Below are positions 18,388 to 25,156 of a stretch of 64,000 nucleotides of DNA, piece after piece; within the stretch, counting starts at the first letter, position 1; each line of letters opens with the position of its first letter. Source of the DNA: Skermanella mucosa (lineage in GTDB: Bacteria > Pseudomonadota > Alphaproteobacteria > Azospirillales > Azospirillaceae); contig NZ_CP086106.1 in the NCBI RefSeq assembly GCF_016765655.2, positions 5,726,501-5,790,500 on the forward strand. Reading direction: 5' to 3'. The position numbers were made by a program, and so were the translations under genes. Below the pieces are notes generated by a model, which was not told where the DNA came from, ran no database searches, and saw nothing but the letters and a program-made list of their open reading frames with translations.

Positions 18388-18981
18388 CTATCCCGCCGCG
18401 TCAATCCTGCGCCCGAGCTGCGACGCGAGATAGCTCTGCACGATCGCCCGCGCCGTGTCGGACTTCTCGACGCCTTCGAGGGAGGCGCGCAGCCACAGCC
18501 CGTCGATCAGCGCGGCGAGGCCGGTCGCCGCCTCCTCGGCGCGATCGGAAGGCAGCAGGCGGCGCAGGTCGTAGAGCAGGTTGGAGCGCAGTCGCCGGGC
18601 GTTGACGCGCTGCAGGCGGGCCAACTCGGGTACGTGAGGGACCTGCGCCCAGAAGGCGAGCCAGGCGACGATCACGGGCCGGTCGAACTGGTTGGCCGCG
18701 AAATTGCCGTCGATGATGGCGGCGAGGCGCTGTTGCGGCGAGGAGGCCCCGGCCAGCCGTCCGACCACGTCCTGGCGCAGCTGCTGGAGAAGATTTCGCA
18801 TCGTCGCCTCAAGGAGGTCGTCCTTGCTGCCGAAATAATGATGTATGATGCCGGTGGAAACGCCCGCTTCCTTGCTGATCCGTGATATGGTCGCATCAGC
18901 GAAACCGTATCGGCTGATCGACGTGATGGTCGCTTCGATCAGCTGTTGTCGGCGTATTGGCTCCATACCGACTTTCGGCAT
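18388..18981 (-). CDS. betI: Choline-responsive repressor BetI
   Basis: 197 aa TetR-family regulator. The N-terminus MPKVGMEPIRRQQLIEATI and the recognition region AGVSTGIIHHYFGSKDDLLEATMR match E. coli BetI nearly residue for residue, and the C-terminal GLAALIDGLWLRASLEG is the BetI ligand domain signature. It represses bet genes until choline is present. It is divergent from choX with an operator in the 120-bp spacer, so it probably controls itself and choX, and betBA through the second operator. It ends 10 bp from mqsA (convergent). Confidence 0.95.
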   Translation of the reverse strand: MPKVGMEPIRRQQLIEATITSISRYGFADATISRISKEAGVSTGIIHHYFGSKDDLLEATMRNLLQQLRQDVVGRLAGASSPQQRLAAIIDGNFAANQFDRPVIVAWLAFWAQVPHVPELARLQRVNARRLRSNLLYDLRRLLPSDRAEEAATGLAALIDGLWLRASLEGVEKSDTARAIVQSYLASQLGRRIDAAG

Positions 18982-19032
18982 GAGTTGATCCTCACCTTCT
19001 GGTTTTATCCAAAGGGGAACTTAGCGTTTTTT

Positions 19033-19052
19033 TATTGGACGATCAATCAAAA
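19033..19052 (+). promoter_or_regulatory. BetI operator between betI and choX
   Basis: TATTGGACGATCAATCAAAA matches the site upstream of betB at 17 of 20 positions. It lies 52 bp upstream of the betI start and 50 bp before the likely choX signal-peptide start region, so one bound repressor can control both divergent genes. Confidence 0.65.
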
Positions 19053-19101
19053 TAAGCTATCTGTGTTCGGCATCACGGGCATGAACTGCAGGAGTTACCT
19101 G

Positions 19102-20094
19102 ATGCAGACCTATACGCGCACCTCCAAGTTTGGTTCCCTCGCACGCACGCTGGCCCTGGCCTTCACGGTATCGGCCGTAGCCTTGACGGTGGCGGTTCCC
19201 GGCCCCTCGGCCGCGGCGGAGCCCGACCGGTGCAGGACGGTGCGTTTCGGCGACGTCGGCTGGAGCGATATCGCGGCGACCACGGGGACGGCGTCGGTCG
19301 TGCTTCAGGGACTGGGCTACAAGACGACGACACAGATCGCCTCGGTGCCGGTGGTGTTCCTGGGACTGAAGAAGAAGGACATCGACGTCTTCCTCGGCAA
19401 CTGGATGCCGACGATGGAGACCTTCATCCGGCCCTACATCGAGGACAAATCGATCGAGGTCGTGCGCGCCAACCTTGAGGGCGCCAAATACACCCTGGCG
19501 GTTCCGACCTATGCCGCCGAGGGCGGCCTGCGCGACTTCTCCGACATCGTGAGGTTCAAGGACAAGCTCGACGGCAAGATCTACGGGATCGAGGCCGGCA
19601 ACGACGGCAACGTGATCATCGACAACATGATCAAGGCCGACGCCTTCGGCCTGAAGGACTTCCGGCTGGTCGAATCCAGCGAGGCCGGCATGCTGAGCCA
19701 GATCAAGCGTGCCCAGCGGTCCGAGCAGTGGGCGGTCTTCCTGGGCTGGGAACCGCACCCGATGAACAAGTCGATCGACATGACCTACCTGACCGGCGGC
19801 GACGAATGGTTCGGGCCGAACCTGGGCGGGGCGACGGTCTACACCAACGTGCCGGCGGGCTACCGGCAGACCTGCCCGAACGTCGGCAAGTTCCTCGAGA
19901 ATCTCGTGTTCGACCTTGATATGGAGAACGAGATCATGACGTCGATCATCGACGAGAAGCAGGCGCCGGAAGCCGCGGCGACAGCTTGGCTGAAAAGCAA
20001 TCCCGCGGTGCTGGAAACCTGGCTCAAGGGTGTCACCACCGTGGACGGCCAGGACGGTCTGGCGGCGGTCAGGAAGCACCTCGAGCTCTCTTGA
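19102..20094 (+). CDS. choX: Periplasmic choline-binding protein of an ABC importer
   Basis: 330 aa from the ATG at 19102, preceded by a good ribosome site (AGGAG). An N-terminal signal peptide (hydrophobic to about residue 35, ending AAA) directs it to the periplasm. The mature part begins with CRTVRFGDVGWSDIAATTGT, then FLGNWMPTMETFI and EAGNDGNVIIDNMI, and later FLGWEPHPMN, all features of the ChoX/ProX-like choline-binding family. It feeds choline to betBA. The permease and ATPase genes (choV, choW) that usually follow are not here, so they must lie elsewhere or another importer uses this protein. Confidence 0.93.
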   Translation: MQTYTRTSKFGSLARTLALAFTVSAVALTVAVPGPSAAAEPDRCRTVRFGDVGWSDIAATTGTASVVLQGLGYKTTTQIASVPVVFLGLKKKDIDVFLGNWMPTMETFIRPYIEDKSIEVVRANLEGAKYTLAVPTYAAEGGLRDFSDIVRFKDKLDGKIYGIEAGNDGNVIIDNMIKADAFGLKDFRLVESSEAGMLSQIKRAQRSEQWAVFLGWEPHPMNKSIDMTYLTGGDEWFGPNLGGATVYTNVPAGYRQTCPNVGKFLENLVFDLDMENEIMTSIIDEKQAPEAAATAWLKSNPAVLETWLKGVTTVDGQDGLAAVRKHLELS

Positions 20095-20241
20095 ACCGGG
20101 CGGGCGACCGGTCGAAGGATCGGGTCCGGGATGAAGTTTGTCGCAAAAAGGCAGGCAAACCTTGTGCAGGCGCCTAAATAATGGTCGCCTGTACGACGCG
20201 ACACCCTTTCTGCCGTCCCTTTGCCCATCGGACCCGACGCC

Positions 20242-20955
20242 ATGGACACCCGGTTGACCCCGACTGAAAAAGCCTCGCCGACCCTGGAGGACGCCTGCGT
20301 GATCCAGATCGGCGGCACCCTCGCCGATTGGGTGGGCATGGCCGACTGGATGGCGCTGGCGGCGCGCCTGGGCGCCCGGCGCCCGACCGTGATCGTGCCG
20401 ACCGGTGGTCCCTTCGTCGACACGGTGCGGGATGCCGAGGACATGTGGCGCCTCCAGCCCGGCATCGTGCGCCGGATGACGCTGCTGGCGATGGACAGCT
20501 TCGCCCTGCTGCTGCACGGCATCCATCCGGAGATCGGGACGGCGGCCGGTCCGGTGGAGATGAAGGCCAACGCCGCCGCCGGTCGGGCCAGCGTGTGGTT
20601 GCCATCATCGCTGGCGGCAGCCCGGCGAGAGCTGGCGGAGGATTGGGACGCCACCTCCGACAGCCTCGCGGCGTGGCTCGCGGTGGAGATCGGCGCGGAG
20701 CGGCTGATCCTGGTCAAGGCCGGAACCTGCCCGTGCCATTCCGTCGAGGATCTCGGGGCGGATACCGCCGCGATGGTGCGCGACGGGGTGCTCAGCCCCG
20801 GCTTCCCGGTCTGGCGCCGCCGGTTCGGCGGTGCCGTCTGGTGCGTCGAGCGCGAGCGGGTGGAAGACGTGGCCGCCGCGCTGGAGCGGGGCGGCGGCTT
20901 CGGCTGCCCGCTGGCGGCGACACCCCTGCTGGGCGCCGCGGCCCCGGAACGTTAG
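20242..20955 (+). CDS. Amino-acid-kinase-fold protein of unknown substrate
   Basis: 237 aa from the ATG at 20242. The sequence begins VIQIGGTLADW, then RLGARRPTVIVPTGGPFVDTVRDAEDMW and later ERLILVKAGT, the phosphate- and nucleotide-binding landmarks of the amino-acid kinase (aspartokinase/UMP kinase) superfamily. An alternative start at 20221 adds seven residues. Related small kinases act in archaeal methanofuran synthesis and in bacterial one-carbon cofactor pathways, but nothing here proves such a role. It is monocistronic, followed by minus-strand genes. Confidence 0.6.
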   Translation: MDTRLTPTEKASPTLEDACVIQIGGTLADWVGMADWMALAARLGARRPTVIVPTGGPFVDTVRDAEDMWRLQPGIVRRMTLLAMDSFALLLHGIHPEIGTAAGPVEMKANAAAGRASVWLPSSLAAARRELAEDWDATSDSLAAWLAVEIGAERLILVKAGTCPCHSVEDLGADTAAMVRDGVLSPGFPVWRRRFGGAVWCVERERVEDVAAALERGGGFGCPLAATPLLGAAAPER

Positions 20956-20977
20956 GGCCGCGTTCCCGACCCGAGCC

Positions 20978-21175
20978 TCAGGCGGAGCGTCGCCCGGTCA
21001 TGCGGCGGCCGATCGCGCCGGCGATCAGGCCCAGCAGCCAGACGCCCAGGGCCACGGCGAGGCTGGCTCCGATCACGAAGATCCACTGCGACTGCTGGAA
21101 GCCGCAGTCGCAGACGCTGTACAGGTACGCGAAGACCGCCCCGCCGCACAGCAGGGCGAAGATGGCATTGATCAC
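20978..21175 (-). CDS. Small membrane protein of unknown function
   Basis: 65 aa with a GTG start at 21175. Two hydrophobic segments: FALLCGGAVFAYLYSVCDC, and WIFVIGASLAVALGVWLLGL. It ends basic (GRRMTGRRSA). The first segment contains a cysteine pair (CDCGF). It follows the Tat-exported protein and the GMC oxidoreductase on the same strand with an 17-bp gap, so it may be part of that operon. I do not recognise the family. Confidence 0.5.
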   Translation of the reverse strand: MINAIFALLCGGAVFAYLYSVCDCGFQQSQWIFVIGASLAVALGVWLLGLIAGAIGRRMTGRRSA

Positions 21176-21192
21176 GGCCGGCTCTCCTTTGT

Positions 21193-21606
21193 TCAGGCCT
21201 GGGCCGCCAGTGCGTAGAGCCGGGCCTCGGTCTCGGCCAGGACCCAGCCTTCCACCTTGACCGTCCGACCCTGGGCGAAGTCCTGGCGGATGCGGCCGCG
21301 CAGCCAGCCATGGATCTCAGCGTCGGGAGTGCCGACGAGGCGGTCGCGCTCGGCGCCGAAGATCGTGTCGACCAGCACTTCGCGCGGCTGGCACAGGGCG
21401 GCGTGGCCCTGGCAGGCGAAGCCCACGCGGCGCGCGTCGTTCGGCCGGGAGAACATCCGGAGCGCCCGTTCGGCCAGTTCGCGGTCTCCCGCCCTTTCGG
21501 GCAGGGCGAAGGCGCCGGCCGGGGACGGGGCCACGGCGGCCAGCCCGGTGACGGCGGCGAAGCCGGCGAGGGCGGTGCGGCGGGTAAGCGTCATGCGGGT
21601 GCTCAT
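21193..21606 (-). CDS. Tat-exported small protein beside a GMC oxidoreductase
   Basis: 137 aa. The N-terminus LTRRTALAGFAAVTGLAA looks like a twin-arginine signal, with a likely cut near AFA. The mature part contains two cysteines (FACQGHAALCQPREVL) and a helical tail. Its start overlaps the stop of the GMC oxidoreductase by 4 bp. That order (large flavoprotein, small Tat protein) resembles the small subunit that escorts fructose- or sorbitol-dehydrogenase-like enzymes across the membrane. The role is inferred from context; I see no known domain. Confidence 0.55.
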   Translation of the reverse strand: MSTRMTLTRRTALAGFAAVTGLAAVAPSPAGAFALPERAGDRELAERALRMFSRPNDARRVGFACQGHAALCQPREVLVDTIFGAERDRLVGTPDAEIHGWLRGRIRQDFAQGRTVKVEGWVLAETEARLYALAAQA

Positions 21607-23186
21607 GCTGTCAACAGCCCCTTCAGATGTCCGGCCAGCCGGACGGAAAGCGCGGTGATGGTGAAGGTCGGGTTGGAGGTGCCGACGGTCGTGAAGACCG
21701 AATTGCCGACGACGTACAGATTGCCGACGCCATGGACCCTGCAGTCGGCATCGACCACGCCGTCGCGCGGATCGGCGCTCATCCGGGTCGTGCCGGCATG
21801 GTGGAAGCCCCAGGTGTCGAAGCGCGACCAGACATTGGGATCGTCCTCCATGGCGATCTGCATGCGGCCGAGGCCGAGACGCCCCAGTTCCTCGCCCATC
21901 AGTTCCATGGAGCGGACGACGCTCCGCTTCTCGATCTCCTGCGTCGCCCAGTGCAGGTTGATCCGGCGCAGGCCCAGATCGTCGACCTGGTCGGTCAGGG
22001 TGATGCGGCTGTCGGGGTTGGGGACCTGCTCGACCTCCATCTTCAGCAGCCAGACCGCCAGGTTGCCCGGATCGCCGGTGATCCTGCGGGCGAGGTTGCC
22101 GGCGACATAGTCGATGTCGCAGATGATGTTGCCGACATGGACGTTGAAGTCGCGAACCCAGCCGCCGCCCGAGATGAATTTCTTCAGCCCGTCGCGGATC
22201 GCGGCCAGCGACCGGTCGCCCTGGGTGCGGATGCCGTCATAGAGTTCCAGGCTGAACTGCGCGTTGCACATCCGCTCGGCGCGGATCGTCTCCTCGCTCA
22301 GATGCAGCGAACCCTCGATGTATTCGCCGCTGGGCACCGTGTTCCGGCGGTAGAAGCTGAGGTCGGTCGAGCCGTCCGACAGCAGGATCATGCCCGGACT
22401 GGCGACCCGGTGCTCCATGAAGAACCGGCCGACATTGTCGTGCTCGTTTCCGATGCCGTTGGGACGCACCTTGTTGGCGTTCAGCAGCATCCGCGGGTTT
22501 TCCATCCCGCCGCAGGCCAGCACGAAATGGCGGGCGCGGAAGGTGGAGCGGTTGCCCGCCGCGTTCACGACGGTCACTTCCCGGATCAGGTCCTCGGTCT
22601 CGCCGATCACCAGGTCGACGACGCTGCAATTGAGGTAGCAGGTGACGTTGGGCGACGCCTTCACGGCATCCCGGTGGACCTCGCCGAAGCGGGTCGCGTG
22701 GATCTGGGTGGCGCCGGTGTGGAACCGCTTGGGGTCGAACGGCAGAACCGGCAGGCCGGCCGCCTTGGACCAGTACTCGCCGTCGAACAGATGGGGGTTC
22801 AGGCCGATGATCTCGGTCGCGCGCGGATAGTGGGCCTTGACGTCGTCCAGGGTGATCGGCCAGCCGCTGTGCGGGATCCAGTCGCGTTTCTCGAAATCGA
22901 TCGGGTCCAGGCTGCGGCAATAGCCGCCCCAATGGTTCGTCGTTCCCCCGAAATAACGCAGGCGGCAGGCGTCCAGATCGGCATACTCGATACCGGTCTG
23001 GGTGCCTTCGTAATTGGGCTGGCCGTTCTCCGGATACTCGAAGCCGCCCGCCTCGATGACGGATACCCGGAAGGGAGCACCGGTCAGTTCCAGCGCCATC
23101 GTGATGCCGGCGGCACCGGCACCGATGATGCAGATTTCAGTCTCGATGACTTCGCCGGAAGGTATCTCGGCGCCTTCTAAGATCAT
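21603..23186 (-). CDS. GMC-family FAD oxidoreductase
   Basis: 527 aa. The FAD motif ICIIGAGAAGITMALEL is at residues 18-34; then RLRYFGGTTNHWGGYCRSLD and the C-terminal catalytic region FHHAGTTRMSADPRDGVVDADC, ending VVGNSVF, the standard GMC blocks. This branch resembles gluconate/sorbose/fructose-dehydrogenase large subunits. No signal peptide is present; the Tat-exported partner encoded directly downstream could carry it out. A cytochrome subunit is absent in the window. The sugar or alcohol substrate is not predictable. Confidence 0.8.
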   Translation of the reverse strand: MILEGAEIPSGEVIETEICIIGAGAAGITMALELTGAPFRVSVIEAGGFEYPENGQPNYEGTQTGIEYADLDACRLRYFGGTTNHWGGYCRSLDPIDFEKRDWIPHSGWPITLDDVKAHYPRATEIIGLNPHLFDGEYWSKAAGLPVLPFDPKRFHTGATQIHATRFGEVHRDAVKASPNVTCYLNCSVVDLVIGETEDLIREVTVVNAAGNRSTFRARHFVLACGGMENPRMLLNANKVRPNGIGNEHDNVGRFFMEHRVASPGMILLSDGSTDLSFYRRNTVPSGEYIEGSLHLSEETIRAERMCNAQFSLELYDGIRTQGDRSLAAIRDGLKKFISGGGWVRDFNVHVGNIICDIDYVAGNLARRITGDPGNLAVWLLKMEVEQVPNPDSRITLTDQVDDLGLRRINLHWATQEIEKRSVVRSMELMGEELGRLGLGRMQIAMEDDPNVWSRFDTWGFHHAGTTRMSADPRDGVVDADCRVHGVGNLYVVGNSVFTTVGTSNPTFTITALSVRLAGHLKGLLTA

Positions 23187-23360
23187 GTCTCAATCATTCC
23201 CTGATCACTGGCCCTGGGCACGGCGAGCGCGAGCCTATGTTTCGCCCCGGACGGGGACAATCGAGCAGGGTTGGTACCCCTATCGCCACATATCTAAGGT
23301 GGAGCAACCGGCCCGGCCACAAACGTGTTTCCCCGGCACCGACGATTCAAGGAGATCCCT

Positions 23361-24038
23361 ATGGCACACATGGATACCGCCTTCGTGTTCGACCTGGACG
23401 GTACGCTGATCGACAGCGTTTACCAGCACGTGCTGGCATGGCAGGAAGCGCTGGACGCCGAAGGGATCGAACTGTCCGCCTGGCGCATCCACCGCAAGAT
23501 CGGCATGAGCGGCGGGCTGTTCACCAACATGCTGGTCCGGGAGACCGGGCTCGACATCGACCAGGACCTGCTGGACCGGCTGCGGGCGCGCCACGCCGAG
23601 GCCTACCGGCGGCAGTCCGGCCGGCTGCGGGCCCTGCCGGGATCGCGGGAATTGCTGGCGCACCTGACGGACTCCGGCATTCCCTGGACGATCGCGACCA
23701 GCGGCCGGATGGAGACGGCGGCACCCGCGCTGGAGGTGCTGGGAATCGACCTGGAGAAGATCAAGGTCGTGACCCGCGACCAGGTCAAGTACGCCAAACC
23801 GGACCCGGACCTGTTCCTGACCGCGGCCGAACGGCTGGGCGTCGATATCCAGTCCACCATCGTGGTCGGCGACAGCATCTGGGACACCCTGGCGGCCCAG
23901 CGAGCCCGCGCGCTGAGCGTCGGCCTGCTGTGCGGCGGCTACGGCGCCGACGAGCTTCAGAGAGCGGGAGCCTTCCGGGTCTACGAGGATCCGGCCGACC
24001 TGCTGAAGCACCTGGACGAGGTCGGCGGCCGGCGCTGA
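23361..24038 (+). CDS. HAD-family phosphatase
   Basis: 225 aa from the ATG at 23361, preceded by AAGGAG. HAD motif I is FDLDGTLIDS, motif II is TIATSGRM, motif III lies around KYAKPDPDLF, and motif IV is VVGDSIWDTLAA. The cap insert places it with phosphoglycolate-phosphatase/beta-phosphoglucomutase-like enzymes. It removes phosphate from a small cytosolic metabolite; the exact one is unknown. A PAP2 phosphatase follows 54 bp later on the same strand. Confidence 0.8.
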   Translation: MAHMDTAFVFDLDGTLIDSVYQHVLAWQEALDAEGIELSAWRIHRKIGMSGGLFTNMLVRETGLDIDQDLLDRLRARHAEAYRRQSGRLRALPGSRELLAHLTDSGIPWTIATSGRMETAAPALEVLGIDLEKIKVVTRDQVKYAKPDPDLFLTAAERLGVDIQSTIVVGDSIWDTLAAQRARALSVGLLCGGYGADELQRAGAFRVYEDPADLLKHLDEVGGRR

Positions 24039-24092
24039 CCGGCGGCGAGCCGGGCCAGGAACAAGGAATGCCGACAATGCGTTCTGTCCGGC

Positions 24093-24710
24093 ATGGAAAA
24101 TTCCTATCCGCTGCCGCGCACGGCGCGGGCGAATATCGCCCGCCGGCCGTTGGTTGCCAAGGCCTGCTCCCCGGAACCGACCGGGGTGGCGGGCCTTGAC
24201 CTGATCGTCCGCAATTTCTGTCTTGACGACCCCGGACCCGTCGCCCAGGCGGTCAAGATCGCGGGACGATACGGCATCAAGCGGCACGTCCTGATCCCCG
24301 CCTTCGCCCTGTGCTGGGCGGCGGGCAGCCATCGTGACCTGTCGGCGCTGGAGCGGGCCGGCAGGATCGGCGTGACCGGCGTGGTGGCGACGGCGCTGGT
24401 GTCCGAAGCGATCAAGCGCAACCTGTGCCGCTCCCGCCCCTGCGACTGCGGCGATGCTGGCGAATGGGGCACCGAGGGCGCCCGCTCCTTCCCCTCCGGC
24501 CATGCTGGAAGCGCCTTCGCGGCCGCTACGGCGGTGGCCGTCGCGGCCGGGGATCGGCGGATCGGCGCGGGCGTCTTCACGGTAGCCGGCTTGCTGGCGG
24601 GCGGCCGGGTCTACGCCGACCGGCACTGGACCTCCGACGTGGTCGCCGGGGCCGTCCTGGGCACGGCGGTCACCGCGCTGGCGGCGTGGTGGCTGGGTGT
24701 ACGGCGCTAG
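24093..24710 (+). CDS. PAP2-family membrane phosphatase
   Basis: 205 aa. The three motifs of type-2 phosphatidic acid phosphatases are visible: KRNLCRSRP, FPSGHAGS, and RVYADRHWTSDVVAG. The hydrophobic segments around them (LIPAFALCW, GVTGVVATALVSEA, FAAATAVAVA, VVAGAVLGTAVTALAAWWLG) fit an inner-membrane enzyme that dephosphorylates a lipid phosphate or undecaprenyl pyrophosphate. It may be co-transcribed with the HAD gene upstream. The stop is 15 bp from the 3' end of the tRNA gene on the other strand. Confidence 0.8.
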   Translation: MENSYPLPRTARANIARRPLVAKACSPEPTGVAGLDLIVRNFCLDDPGPVAQAVKIAGRYGIKRHVLIPAFALCWAAGSHRDLSALERAGRIGVTGVVATALVSEAIKRNLCRSRPCDCGDAGEWGTEGARSFPSGHAGSAFAAATAVAVAAGDRRIGAGVFTVAGLLAGGRVYADRHWTSDVVAGAVLGTAVTALAAWWLGVRR

Positions 24711-24725
24711 GAGAGAATAAGGAGA

Positions 24726-25039
24726 TGGTGTCCGCGGCGGGATTCGAACCCACGGCCCCAGGATTCATCCCACTTCGGCTTTCGCCGCCGCCGGGCTATC
24801 GATATGCCCGGCGTTCGTGGTCTGGACTGTCCCTTCACCATGGGCCGAAGCCGACAGGTGCCGCCCGTCCAGTCTCTACACCTTCCCCGACCTTTCGGAG
24901 GGGGCTTGGCTCGGGATCGGCACGGTGCCGTCGGCACCGGAGCTTTCCCCGACTTTGAGCGGATCCGCCGCGCGGTTTCCCTTCGCGACGCCCAATTGAA
25001 CTAGGAATCCTGTGCTCTATCCTGCTGAGCTACGCGGAC
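24726..25039 (-). tRNA. tRNA-Arg (anticodon CCT), interrupted by a group I intron
   Basis: The acceptor stem is GTCCGCG (25039-25033) with CGCGGAC (24736-24730); the discriminator A and an encoded CCA follow (24729-24726). D stem GCTC/GAGC, T arm GTGGG-TTCGAAT-CCCGC, and anticodon stem CAGGA/TCCTG are all intact once a 237-nt insert is removed. The joined anticodon loop reads TTCCTAA, giving anticodon CCT and Arg identity. The insert lies after U36. The gene is divergent from polA, whose start is about 118 bp away. Confidence 0.9.
24766..25002 (-). ncRNA. Group I intron in the tRNA-Arg(CCU) anticodon loop
   Basis: 237 nt without a homing-endonuclease gene. It follows a U (last base of exon 1) and ends in G, as group I introns require. 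A GGG about ten bases into the intron can pair with the exon end CCU as the guide helix. Paired segments that fit P7 are GACUG (24874-24870) and CAGUC (24829-24825). A 7-bp hairpin GCCGGGC/GCCCGGC (24812-24806 with 24796-24790) fits P9. The same tRNA position holds a group I intron in Agrobacterium, so this is a known alphaproteobacterial type. Confidence 0.85.
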
Positions 25040-25156
25040 ATTATCTCCTGTGGAATGTCTAGCGGTTTTCGCCCCCTGCGGCAACCCGCAAATCGCCCAC
25101 CCCGGATCAACCTGCCCGTATCGACCTGGGGCACCGGCCATGCTATTTCCATAGGC

